Below the pieces are notes generated by a model. It did no database searches and was not told where the DNA came from. It saw nothing but the letters and a program-made list of their open reading frames with translations. A stretch of 64,000 nt of DNA, from assembly GCA_028023455.1 (NCBI GenBank), contig JAQFVV010000204.1:389501-453500 (forward strand), in the 5' to 3' direction. Source of the stretch: Epiperipatus broadwayi. Lineage: Eukaryota; Onychophora; Udeonychophora; Euonychophora; Peripatidae. Numbering within the stretch: the stretch's first letter is position 1; the number at the start of each line of letters is the position of its first letter. Shown piece by piece: positions 37,676 to 49,956 of this stretch. A program made the translations under genes and the position numbers.

Positions 37676-39660
37676 AAGTTTAGTAAGTGAAGGAATACAA
37701 AAAAGATTATTTATCCATTATAACTCTCTAAATATATTTAAAATATTGCATGCTTTAGTGAAATGGTATTTTAAAAAAATGAGATTGGTTGAGATATATA
37801 TACTGATTTCAGAGTAACAAAAGCAAATAAAAATAGATGTAAGCAATGGCAACAAATTTCTAAGCCAAAATATAAAAATCATAAGTAAAATGTACTTAAA
37901 AGTTTTTGTGGTAAATAAAAATTAAAACAATAAAGTATTAGTATGTTATTTTTTCAAGAGATTTAGCATAAAAATATCAAAAAATCATTACAAAATAGTT
38001 TTATTTTTGAGAAAAAAAGATATGCTAAAAAAGTGAATGGTTGGCAAAAGTTTTTTTATTCATCTTCATATCTGCAGACTGAGATATAAAATATTTAAAA
38101 GCATTAGAAGTCAGAAAAGCTTGAAAATAATTAACAAATCCTATTGCATTGAGAAAAACTCAGATTTCAACCAAAATATTTAAAGAATCCAATATCCTAA
38201 GTTTTTTATAAAATATTGGACATTTGCATATAAAATTTAAATCATGAAAATGTGTGAAAGTGTAACCTGCAATCTCTTGAATTTTATGTTGATACCTGAT
38301 TAATAATATATATATATACTTCGATTCACATGAATTTATTAAAAAATAAAAACATACACAAACAAAAGTGTATGGTGGGGGGGGGGGCTCATGTTTAAAA
38401 CTATTCTTATCTATACTTTATATAAATAGAAATTGGATTTTAACAATTTTAACAAGCTCACAAACTACAATAATTCACAAATCAGATTCCCAAAGAATCA
38501 ATGCAATAAATATGCAAATACTGACCACTTTTCTCATATCAATTTTATCTGATGATTTTAGCATTGATAAAAAATGGTAGGCATTGTTATAAATTTATTT
38601 AAATAACTCTTTTGAAATAATACTTGTGAATGTGGATATTTTAGGAATAACACTAAAGAAATTATATTTTTTTTCAACTTCTTATGGACAAAATGCTAAT
38701 AAAATGTTAAGTTTAAAATATTAAATTGTAATTCTTGATTGACAGAAAGCTCATAAAATTGATAGAAAGTGGATCAAGCGATTTTTATACATGACTACCC
38801 ATGCTTTTATTCATGAAAGGTGAAGAAAATTTACTTTTTCACTTTTTAGTGCATTGTTGTAAATAAAAACATAAATTTAATTTTATTTCTCAGTTTTTAG
38901 TTTATATACATAACACTGAATGGTTGAAATTAGTTTATTACAAATCATTCAGTTTTAAATTACAAGGAATGCTCTGATAGCATCAATGTTACAATTAAAA
39001 TTAAAATTTTTAATTTTTCACTAGTCTATTGCTAAAATTGTTTGTAAACTCTACGAAGTGTATTGTCATAAAAATACATATGTAAAAGTTGATCAAAAAT
39101 TAAAAAGAGAGTGAAAATTGAATTACAAGATTTGATTCAGATATATAAAAAAAAAGTAGAGTAATTTAAATCAAAGTATATAAAAAATAGCAAATATTGT
39201 AAAAAGAATTAAAAGGAAAAGTGTGATAATAGCTACAATAGTAGACATTGAGAATAAGAGCTTTTAGTATAACTTTCAATAATGAGAGAGATAATCAGAG
39301 GAGAAAAATAAAGTATAGACATTATAATTTATCTGAAAATTATGAAACTTTTGCTGAATAGAATATCATTGGGTTTAAAGCATACTGATGACAAAACTTT
39401 GAGTTAAAAAGAAAACAGAAACAACTTACATGGTAAGTAGTATCATTAATGATAACCTTAATTTATCAAATATTTTAATTTTACAAGTTATAGTAACAAA
39501 TGCATTAATTGAATATTTATAATCTTCTAATTTACTTGATCATGTTTTATTAGCAAAATCTACAATATGAAATGATGTGGTATGTTCTATAAAGAAATAC
39601 TTGTAAAATTGTCTGGTGCCAGTATTCTTTTTTAGATAAATGAAAAATGCTAATATATTA
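37676..39660. other. Non-coding AT-rich DNA
   Basis: No gene or repeat family recognised. A run of 12 or more G at 38376 is the only unusual composition. Confidence 0.5.
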
Positions 39661-39664
39661 GTAA

Positions 39665-42264
39665 TGAAGCAGTCGGATCTGAGTTCGATCCTAGCTTCAT
39701 GTTATTTACCCTAATACTAACCTTAAATTTCCGATGCAATGGGGCTTTATACGCTCAATCCACGCTAATTTCCATAATGAATAACTTATTTCAAATGCGT
39801 AGCAAAATTAATTAGTTTAGTTTAAAATTGATCAATTCTCTAAATAAATTCATGACAAAATATTCATGAATTTATATATATTAAATTGCGTGGATTGTGC
39901 GTATATATATTTGTAAATATTAAATATATATAATTGTTCGAAAGTTTCATTGCGTTGGGAATACTTGTTTTTTTTCACCTTTAAATAATTTGTAAAGTTT
40001 TGCGATTAAAAGCTACATTCCTTCCATAGGCTTTCAAATTCTCAAAAACAACAGTAAAGTTTTATTAATTAAAAAAGATAAGAATTCAATTTCTAATTAA
40101 AATCATTTCAGATTTTAAGAATTCATTTTCTAATTAGGAAAGGAATTCAAAAATTAGTTTGAAAGCCTTATCGAAGGAATGTATCTGAAAACAACTAATT
40201 ATAAAAAAAACACATTGATAATAAAATGAGCGCTAGCCGGAGGCATCAGTGAACAGGATATATAGCCCTGAAAAGTCAGAAAAAAAAAGCTAGCTTTTGT
40301 TGTTGAGTAGTGCAGTGAACTCTGGGCATATAAATTGTATTTCATCATGATAGAGGGCTAAAACATCAGGAATATGGCTATGGTTCCTAAAGTCCCTAGA
40401 AATCTTCAATGGAGCTGCTGAATCTTTTCCGGACCGATCATTCTGCTAAAATTATGGAGGCTACTAAAATGCTGTTCCAATAATCAATCAATGGTGCCTA
40501 CGTTTTCAACAACTTGGAGGAGTAACTTAAGGACAAGCACGGAAGGGTAATATATTTCTATAATGAACGTTAAACTTTCTGGCCAGTTCGAACTTTATTT
40601 TACTCTCCTATTTAAGAGCTCTTTATTCTTTAATGTAACATTTTTTTATAAAACCTTTTATTCATGCTACTGTAAATCTATCTCGTAATTCTTTAAATCT
40701 CTAGTCTTTAAACTCTCTCTTTTCTTACTTGGCGGTTCATTTAATATATATATATTTGTGTGCTTTATTAATGTCGTATTTAAAATTATATGCCAATAAT
40801 CTTTCGACTCGATGAGCTCCTTGGTTCCATTTGCCTCACGCAAATAATATAATATAAATTTTAAATAGTTATTCTCACCCATTAGAACTAAATTTATAAG
40901 TTCTATTAATCATCGAGTCGAAAGAAAATATTATACGTTTACTATTTTTATAATTAGCTAATAATAAATTATTAGCTCCGTTTTTCACCTATGTCCCCAG
41001 CTCCTAAGTTACAAGTGTTTATATACTCACGTAATGTTAAAATGTTATTTCTTGCTTCACTAATATTGATTTATTTATCCATATATATATATTTAAAATG
41101 TTTTTGCAAAAGGGTCGATAAAGGGTTAAATATATTTTAATTCAACTTTTGTTATTTTGTATTAAGATTCAGGAAGATCAAGTTATTAGGGCATAATTAA
41201 TATAGTTTATAAATGTTTTAAAATAGTTCGATAAAAGCTCGTTTGACTTTAATTAACTGGTCAAGTCATCACGTAGAGCATTCTACATGGGTTTTATTTT
41301 TCAACGATGACTATCAAGTCATCATCATCGAACGTTGCTGACACAGGGCAATTCTCCGCTCCGTTAGGCTGGTCGGTGATCATATTCTCTTATTTAAATT
41401 TCTCAAGGAAGAAATTACTTCCTTTCCTATTCATTAGTCAAAGGGCGTAAGACTTGTTAGATGCAAGCCACCATAGGACTTCGATCATCGACTAGCGATC
41501 GCATTTCAATTTTACTCTCTGCCTTGTAATTCGTCAGTACCGTTGCATCTTTGTCCCAGTAAAACTCGCTCCGTGCTTGTAATTCGTGATGAAGTGATTT
41601 AAATTAAAGTCGAACCAATTCTCAAATATATTTAGTTTAAATCAGTTTTCAAATCAAGATTAAAGTTATGCCTTAAAATACGTTTTGCTCTTCATGAATA
41701 GATTTCCGAATGTGAAAATAAATCTCACATTCCACCGTAATAAAATTAGAATAATCATTTCCGTTCTTAATGAATACCTTTATCTGCCTTTATATTTCTC
41801 GTTGGGGGCATAGACATAGAATCCCATGTTGTGTAATATTTGTTGGCATATGATAAGGACCGCCACTCTTATTATATTTATCAATTCTTTTAAAGACTAG
41901 AGGTAATTAATGCATTCTATATTTTGATTGAAACAAAACAAATTATTCTTATTAAATATTTTCTAACATACTTGGTTTCTCAGTTCATCATTCTTTTATA
42001 ATTATTTAAATGTTAATACTCGCTGTCTGTGTTGGCAACCCGAACATACATATGATTCGATTTAAAAGTAGTCAAAGTTAATTGATATTCGTGTCAGTAA
42101 AAGGGTCTCTAGTCCTCACCAACCGTTGAACTAGTTCTTGGTGCATATCACTGTGCTGTCGATTTCTGCTATCTGAGCTGTTGAGTTGGGTTTGAATTCA
42201 GTTTTGGTTCAGCTGAGTTTGAATCCGATTTGACTTGCGGTGGTGGTGGGTTTCGACCGGTACA
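39665..42264 (+). repeat. 5' LTR
   Basis: 2600 bp, unusually long. It contains a TATA-like word in GGATATATAGCCC near 40257 and several inverted repeats: a ~165-bp imperfect foldback (40015-40181, CATTCCTTCC against GGAATG), a perfect 15-bp stem CTTTCGACTCGATGA / TCATCGAGTCGAAAG (40801-40815 and 40912-40926), and a tight hairpin GAATGTGA...TCACATTC at 41708-41732. No long ORF. Which TATA sets the transcript start cannot be told from sequence. Confidence 0.95.
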
Positions 42265-43756
42265 TGGTTATGTTTTTGGCTGCCCAATCGTTGTGGCTCA
42301 ACTTAATAAACCCCACACATGCCCTGGAGATAGTAATTTTGTTTTAGTTACTCAGATCTCAATAAATTAAATATTTAAAGTGATATTTTTGTAGAATGTT
42401 TTATATATTTGAAAAAGTTATGCGATTTATAAGGCATAACTGGAATGATTTAATAAATTAAAATATCACTTTCTAATTCTCTTCTTTATACTTAAATCTA
42501 TTCAAGATTTTTTTTTAAATGCAAAAAAAACTGTTAGAATAATTATTTAAGTATATGTGTAATTAGTTATACGTGTACTATATATCCATATATATATATA
42601 TTATACGCGTTCATGACAGTAAGAAAATTATCGTTAGCGAAGTAGCAAGAGCAGATCAAAGCATAGGGGTAAAATAAATGAAATATTTTGTCTGTGTCAA
42701 AATTAATTTTGTTCATCTCAGTTGTTATAATATAAAATATCTAATATGATATCATATAAAAGTCTTAATTTCAAAGTATTGCTTGCTAGCATATATATTA
42801 AATGTTCGCTCCGTATTTTTAGTAGTCTCAAAGTAGGCGAAGACCTTCAAACTGGGAATTATCTGTCAAGCGGTCCGATGCAGTGTGACATTACGCTTTA
42901 ATGACAATAATTTCTAGAGTAACCTCAAAGCAGGTGAAGACCCTTTGTGTACACCAAGCAGCCAGATGCAGTTGGCAAAATGCTTAAATGGTTTGCACGC
43001 TTTCATGCTAGCAAGATTTAGAATAATATCTCCAATAAAAGTTCTTGTAATATTAATTTTGACATTTTTTTTGGTGTTAAAGCCTTATGCTTAGTAAAAA
43101 TGAAGTAGTGAACTCCTATATTTATACTCAGGTCATGAACGCGTTAGCTGTTATTAAATAATATTACTCATCATCAATTCAATTGTTTTATTAAAGGTTA
43201 AGTCAATCATATGTGGTTTGGGGGTCAATGGGTTATATCACATGCCCTATTGATCTCATTTTGCTCACTGGCGCCCATATAAATAAATTTGTCAGCAAAT
43301 TTGATTGTCAGCACAGTAGTGGGTCAATCACCATAATAAAAAAAAACCAAGTGTGTTCAATACAGAATGATTTGTTGTATCTGCTAATACATAATATTTG
43401 TATATCACTGTATAGTTTTTTTTTTCAGACAGGGGAGAACAGAACAGTTGAACAAAGGGAAAGTGAATAATGTTTTTTTTCTTATTTTTAATATTTTTGA
43501 ATACATGTCTCACTCAAACAGTTAATATAAAGAGCTAACCAAGAAAACTTAGGTAAACTAAAAAAGGCAGATTACATAGATTGGGGAAATAATATGCAGC
43601 AGCTAATGAAGATTGGGACAATGGACCTGTAGTCAGAGACCTCATTAAAATTTACTAAAGAGAAAAAAATATTTTAAGCATACAGAGAGTACTCTAAGTG
43701 AATTCACGTTGTTCATTATATTGATTGTTTATTACATTATTTTCTTATTTTCAAAA
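42265..43756 (+). other. Leader of the LTR element (PBS region and untranslated DNA)
   Basis: It begins TGGTTATG directly after the LTR CA. Two related ~60-bp segments repeat at 42822-42889 and 42919-42972 (CTCAAAG-AGG-GAAGACC ... CCGATGCAGT / CCAGATGCAGT). A run of T ending in CAG near 43420-43430 resembles a 3' splice site, so the ORF downstream could be reached by splicing. No motif for retroviral enzymes in any frame. Confidence 0.6.
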
Positions 43757-44386
43757 ATGGGAAAAGACACTTTGCAAACGATCCTCAGAGAAATGAGAGA
43801 AGATCGAAAGGTACTGATGATGATGATGGAAAGGCTGGTAAGGCTCGAGGAAGCACGAGGAATCCAAGCCAACTCAAACCTAGAAAATGTAAAGCTTCAG
43901 CAAGAAATAAATCCCTCTGAAGACCCAAAAATAGAAAATGAAGATGATCAGGCCACACCAAAAGAAGTTGTGGACAGCAAGGAAAACAACAGTGGTGAGG
44001 ATGAGTCCAGTTACGAAGCAGTGGAAGAAGCGGATATAGATACGGAAAAAGAAAAAGATGTTCAGACCACTAGTCCAATGAAACTAAAAGTGGAAATGGG
44101 ACAGATGATGAGTCCTCAACTTAGTATGAAGAAGTTACAGACGCCAATGCCTGGATCCTTGATACAGATTCAAATTTTCAAAGATGACCCAGGAGAGAAC
44201 CCCATTGCTCATCGAGATAATATTAAAGAATTGTTGTTTGTGCATTCGGTCGCAGAAAAGGCCATAGAATTAATGACAGCAATAGACTATGGGAACTTGA
44301 CGCCAACCAGGGAAGACCGGGACTATGACCATTACAATGCCAGACAGTTAAAACAATATGTACCACCTGATCCAGGGAAACAGTAA
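43757..44386 (+). CDS. 209-aa acidic coiled-coil protein of the LTR element (Gag-like?)
   Basis: The start chosen is the ATG at 43757 with a strong context (AAAAATGGG); the same frame is open some 16 codons further upstream without an ATG. Residues ~5-45 (TILREMREDRKVLMMMMERL onward) form a probable amphipathic coiled coil, residues ~50-105 are very acidic and rich in E, D and N, and the tail (from about residue 135) is more ordered with PGSLIQIQIFKDD and YVPPDPGKQ before TAA. It has no protease DSG, RT YxDD, zinc knuckle or integrase motif. It is the only sizeable ORF in the element, sits where gag is expected and is the least A+T-rich part of the interior, so a Gag-related or particle-associated role is the first guess. 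An accessory protein or a captured host gene is the alternative. I do not recognise the family. Confidence 0.7.
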   Translation: MGKDTLQTILREMREDRKVLMMMMERLVRLEEARGIQANSNLENVKLQQEINPSEDPKIENEDDQATPKEVVDSKENNSGEDESSYEAVEEADIDTEKEKDVQTTSPMKLKVEMGQMMSPQLSMKKLQTPMPGSLIQIQIFKDDPGENPIAHRDNIKELLFVHSVAEKAIELMTAIDYGNLTPTREDRDYDHYNARQLKQYVPPDPGKQ

Positions 44387-44646
44387 GATAAACTGTAGAG
44401 ACAGATATATATACAGAAGACCAACTGACATGACCATAGGAAAATGAGACTTAATAAACGGACCGATATTTTTTAACTTGTTATAAGCGGAATATTAAAA
44501 AAATTGATCGCAGTGAGACATGTATAATTTTTGTAGTTTGGGCAGGTTATATTATTCACACTCAGGCTGTTCTCCCAGAGTCTATACACTTATGCAACTA
44601 TATCCTGTGTAAGTAAAGTCATTTTTTTTTCATTGTTTTTTTTTTT

Positions 44647-44660
44647 GAAGTGAAAAGAAA
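44647..44660 (+). promoter_or_regulatory. Polypurine tract
   Basis: GAAGTGAAAAGAAA directly abuts the 3' LTR after a long T run. This is the place and composition expected for the plus-strand primer of an LTR retrotransposon. Confidence 0.75.
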
Positions 44661-47266
44661 TGAAGCAGTCAGATCTGAGTTCGATCCTAGCTTCATGTTA
44701 TTTACCCTAATACTAACCTTAAATTTCCGATGCAATGGGGCTTTATACGCTCAATCCACGCTAATTTCCATAATGAATAACTTATTTCAAATGCGTAGCA
44801 AAATTAATTAGTTTAGTTTAAAATTGATCAATTCTCTAAATAAATTCATGACAAAATATTCATGAATTTATATATATTAAATTGCGTGGATTGTGCGTAT
44901 ATATATTTGTAAATATTAAATATATATAATTGTTCGAAAGTTTCATTGCGTTGGGAATACTTGTTTTTTTCACCTTTAAATAATTTGTAAAGTTTTGCGA
45001 TTAAAAGCTACATTCCTTCCATAGGCTTTCAAATTCTCAAAAACAACAGTAAAGTTTTATTAATTAAAAAAGATAAGAATTCAATTTCTAATTAAAATCA
45101 TTTCAGATTTTAAGAATTCATTTTCTAATTAGGAAAGGAATTCAAAAATTAGTTTGAAAGCCTTATCGAAGGAATGTATCTGAAAACAACTAATTATAAA
45201 AAAAACACATTGATAATAAAATGAGCGCTAGCCGGAGGCATCAGTGAACAGGATATATAGCCCTGAAAAGTCAGAAAAAAAGCTAGCTTTTGTTGTCGAG
45301 TAGTGCAGTGAACTCTGGGCGTATAAATTGTATTTCATCATGATAGAGGGCTAAAACATCAGGAATCTGGCTACGGTTCCTAAAGTCCCTAGAAATCTTC
45401 AATGGAGCTGCTGAATCTTTTCCGGACCGATCATTCTGCTAAAATTATGGAGGCTACTAAAATGCTGTTCCAATAATCAATCAATGGTGCCTACATTTTC
45501 AACAACTTGGAGGAGTAACTTAAGGACAAGCACGGAAGGGTAATATATTTCTATAATGAACGTTAAACTTTCTGGCCAGTTCGAACTTTATTTTACTCTC
45601 CTATTTAAGAGCTCTTTATTCTTTAATGTAACATTTTTTTATAAAACCTTTTATTCATGCTACTGTAAATCTATCTCGTAATTCTTTAAATCTCTAGTCT
45701 TTAAACTCTCTCTTTTCTTACTTGGCGGTTCATTTAATATATATATATATATATATTTGTGTGCTTTATTAATGTCGTATTTAAAATTATATGCCAATAA
45801 TCTTTCGACTCGATGAGCTTCTTGGTTCCATTTGCCTCACGCAAATAATATAATATAAATTTTAAATAGTTATTCTCGCCCATTAGAACTAAATTTATAA
45901 GTTCTATTAATCATCGAGTCGAAAGAAAATATTATACGTTTACTATTTTTATAATTAGCTAATAATAAATTATTAGCTCCATTTTTCACCTATGTCCCCA
46001 GCTCCTAAGTTACAAGTGTTTATATACTCACGTAATGTTAAAATGTTATTTCTTGCTTCACTAATATTGATTTATTTATCCATATATATATATATTTAAA
46101 ATGTTTTTGCAAAAGGGTCGATAAAGGGTTAAATATATTTTAATTCAACTTTTGTTATTTTGTATTAAGATTCAGGAAGATCAAGTTATTAGGGCATAAT
46201 TAATATAGTTTATAAATGTTTTAAAATAGTTCGATAAAAGCTCGTTTGACTTTAATTAACTGGTCAAGTCATCACGTAGAGCATTCTACATGGGTTTTAT
46301 TTTTCAACGATGACTATCAAGTCATCATCATCGAACGTTGCTGACGCAGTGCAATTCTCCGCTCCGTTAGGCTGGTCGATGATCATATTCTCTTATTTAA
46401 ATTTCTCAAGGAAGAAATTACTTCCTTTCCTATTCATTAGTCAAAGGGCGTAAGACTTGTTAGATGCAAGCCGCCATAGGACTTCGATCATCGACTAGCG
46501 GTCGTATTTCAATTTTACTCTCTGCCTTGTAATTCGTCAGTACCGTTGCATCTTTGTCCCGGTAAAACCCGCTCCTTGCTCATAATTCATGATGAAGTGA
46601 TTTAAATTAAAGTCAAACCCATTCTCAAATATATTTAGTTTAAATCAGTTTTCAAATCAAGATTAAAGTTATGCCTTAAAATACGTTTTGCTCTTCATGA
46701 ATAGATTTCCGAATGTGAAAATAAATCTCACATTCCACCGTAATAAAATTAGAATAATCATTTCCGTTCTTAATGAATACCTTTATCTGCCTTTATATTT
46801 CTCATTGGGGGCATAGACATAGAATCCCATGTTGTGTAATACTTGTTGGCATATGATAAGGACCGCCACTCTTATTATATTTATCAATTCTTTTAAAGAC
46901 TAGAGGTAATTAATGCATTCTATATTTTGATTGAAACAAAACAAATTATTCTTATTAAATATTTTCTAACATACTTGGTTTCTCAGTTCATCATTCTTTT
47001 ATAATTATTTAAATGTTAATACTCACTGTCTGTGTTGGCAACCCGAACATACATATGATTCGATTTAAAAGTAGTCAAAGTTAATTGATATTCGTGTCAG
47101 TAAAAGGGTCTCTAGTCCTCACCAACCGTTGAGCTAGTTCTTGGCGCATAGCACTGTGCCGTCGATTTCTGCTATCTGAGCTGTTGAGTTGGATTTGAAT
47201 TCAGTTTGGTTCAGCTGAGTTTGAATCCAATTTGACTTGTGGTGGTGGTGGGTTTCGACCGGTACA
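44661..47266 (+). repeat. 3' LTR
   Basis: 2606 bp and collinear with the 5' LTR. By hand I count about 33 substitutions and a few length changes in A, T and TA runs. About half of the substitutions are CG in one LTR and TG or CA in the other (for example TGTCGAG/TGTTGAG, GGGCGTA/GGGCATA). All the inverted repeats of the 5' LTR are conserved here. Confidence 0.95.
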
Positions 47267-47494
47267 GTAATACGGTTAAAAAATTGAAATACACTTTAAA
47301 TGGTTTTTCATAGAAAAAGTGTAGAGAAAAAGGCATTTAGTTGCAACTTATTAATCAATGAGTGGTGAGCTTTTAGTGACCTTATGTCCTTCTTCACCAT
47401 AGAATAATTAGATACACATTTGTTAAATCATGTGGATTGGTTACTTAGCTTCAGTCATCTACTATATTAATTTAGAATCTGAAAATAGATAACA

Positions 47495-47565
47495 TGTTTT
47501 GCTGGATTCAGATTTGAACTAATGTGATCATAGAGGTATTTAAATTAACCATTACATCACACTTT
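47495..47565 (-). repeat. tRNA-like SINE relic
   Basis: On the minus strand TGATGTAATGGTTAAT resembles a tRNA A box and TAGTTCAAATCTGAATCC a B box, spaced as in a tRNA gene. The anticodon arm is not convincing and no tail or target duplication was seen. A tRNA-derived SINE head is the likeliest reading. Confidence 0.45.
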
Positions 47566-47570
47566 GGTAT

Positions 47571-49956
47571 TGTACTAGATAAAACAGGACTATTGGCAAG
47601 AACACCATTATATAGCCAAATTAAGATAGCAACCTACCACAGAATGAAAATTAAATGATATAAGAAAAGTCCTTACATGCATTATGAATTGAGGTATCAA
47701 AAATTATAATGTTATGGACTGCCCAAAAAATAGAGACTTTTCAAAATCAAATCAAAGATTCAAAATTTATAATAATTAAAAAAATACTGAAGCCCCAAAA
47801 AATATAAAAGACTATGTTTCTATATATTAGCTTCAAATCCCTGATTCATACTAATATAATTTAAAAAAATCAAATAAAAAAAAAAAAAAAAAATAAAAGA
47901 ATGCAAGCTCTTATTAATATCCTGTAAATTATAAAGCAGAAACTTAAAGTACTACTATTTAAATATAATAATATATAATGAATATATGTACAAGCTAAAA
48001 TTGGTAGTATTATGTCAATTCACAGATTAATCCCTAATATAATTAATGAATAAAGATTTAGCAGGCATTTATAAATAAGATAATCAAAAGTTAATGTTAA
48101 TATAATATTAACATTTTTATTATCAAATTTGCATTGGTATTTATTTTTAAATAAGCCTTAGGTTGCTGTAAGTTGCATTTATGTGGTGTTTAAAAGTATT
48201 AAAAATACTAAGTCCAATAACCAATAGAATTTTATTACAAAATTTATTATTAACTTTGGTTCCAATAAGCATCTATAGAAATAGCAGATTAAGTTTAATA
48301 ATTATTGAACATCAGGTAGTGATCATATTTAGGTTACTCGCTAGTTAAATTTTGTGAATCCATGTTTATTTTTAAAACATAGCTTATAATCTCTATGCTT
48401 TATGATTATTAAAGTAAAGAAATTCAAAATTCAAATGTAATAAATAATGATATAGTTTATTTACAAAAAATAATAATAATGAAAAAATTAAAATCATGAA
48501 TGTAATATAGAAGTTAAAATCAAAATGTTATATGATGTTACATATGTTTATACTAATAAGTGACATTCTACAATCAAAAAAAAAAATTCATATATATATA
48601 TTAATTTGAATTAACAAATATAAAATTATAAAATAAATCCTAATGTGTTAAAGTTTATCCACCAGAAAGATACTGAATAAACTTAAATATGTTATTAAGC
48701 AAAAATGTATTGAATTACTGACTATAAATTTTAAAAGGTTATGGTAATTTTTCTTTGATTACATGTCTAGTTAAATATTCATCTACATACAAAAATATAT
48801 TAACATGACCCCTTTTAACACAAATGTAATATTGAATTAGTTGCCAAGAGGTCAAAACATTTAGCACTCTTTCACAAAATAGATAGCAAGTTGTTATTAT
48901 TAAAATTCTTGGTAAATCATTAATGTTATACCTCAGCAATTATACACATATTTATCAGGTATATGTGTATCTACATCCCCATTGAATTTTAAGTAATCAT
49001 GCTCAACTCCTCTCATAAAATCTTTGGAATACTATGACAATAATAAATTTCCATCTTGTTATTTTAAAACTTCAAAATTCTGCATTTGCTCTGGGAATAA
49101 ACTTCAAAAATTTCTGTCTAGTTATCCATAATGTTATTCATAATACACATTTCTATATATATCACTTCTTTTTATAAATATATATATATAATGCTTAATG
49201 TGTTATATTGATTGAACTGTTAAAGATACAAACTATATAAAAAAACAAGTAAAAAAGGGAATTCAACTTGAAACTACAAGATTATTTATACTCTTCGTTT
49301 GTTGATAGTTTTACAAAATCACATTAAACATTGTTACCATTGATACATTCAAGTTTATTTTTAAGCTCTTGTATAGTCTATTAAAATATAGGGATTTCCA
49401 AAACAAACATAAAAATTAGACTTATATTAAAATAGTAATTCATTTTCTATAAATAATTGAATAAATAAATAAAATATGACTGGAGCATCAACATATTTAA
49501 TATTTATATAAGTTGTTTTTTGCATGTTCATTGTTTTTAAAAAGTTGTATAAATAATAATAAAGATTGTTAGATAATCTATAGTAAATGTTCAGATAGAG
49601 TATCTTACAAAGAAAAAGCAAATTTCACAATTAAATGTGTTTTATATGAATTAAATGACTTCTGTTTTTGTTCAGATCAGAAAACTGTATAAAGTTAGTG
49701 GGTAATCTTAACTGAGATTATTTATTAGAAAATTTTTCATTTTGCTAGCAATAAACAGGATCCTTCATTAATTTTTCTTATTATTTTTTTTAGGTTTTAT
49801 AGAAGAATTATAATTTGTTTGTTTTTTTTTTTAAAAATAATACATCAAAAACAAAGCTAATGAATAAATTTTCAAATTTCTTTTGGTAGCTTATGATCAA
49901 GTTCTGATATTTTATATGGGTATATAGTTTTTTGTGAAATGTTAATGGACTACTCA
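47571..49956. other. Non-coding AT-rich DNA
   Basis: No gene found; a poly-A stretch at 47877-47893 and short TA arrays only. Confidence 0.5.

Larger units (their letters stand above)
39661..47270 (+). mobile_element. LTR retrotransposon with 2.6-kb LTRs and short interior
   Basis: Two near-identical direct repeats (39665-42264 and 44661-47266) begin TGAAGCAG and end GGTACA, so they have the TG...CA borders of LTRs. The 4 bases GTAA precede the first (39661-39664) and follow the second (47267-47270) as a target-site duplication. The interior is only 2396 bp (42265-44660). It starts with TGG immediately after the left LTR, as a primer-binding site should, though I cannot name the tRNA, and ends with a purine-rich tract before the right LTR, which sets the plus orientation. 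No RT, RNase H or integrase is present. The size ratio resembles LARD or TR-GAG non-autonomous elements. Divergence between LTRs is about 1.3% by hand count, so insertion is recent. Confidence 0.93.

Noticed and set aside
39665-39700. tRNA B-box-like word GAGTTCGATCC at the LTR start, suggesting a SINE
   Set aside because: No A box or cloverleaf; TG...CA borders, target duplication and two long copies make it the edge of an LTR.
42265-42320. Naming the tRNA primer of the LTR element
   Set aside because: TGG follows the LTR directly, but the next bases match no tRNA 3' end that I can identify.
43709-43756. Longer start for the 209-codon ORF
   Set aside because: The extra 16 codons begin at TTG, which is not a usual animal start; the ATG at 43757 has a strong context.
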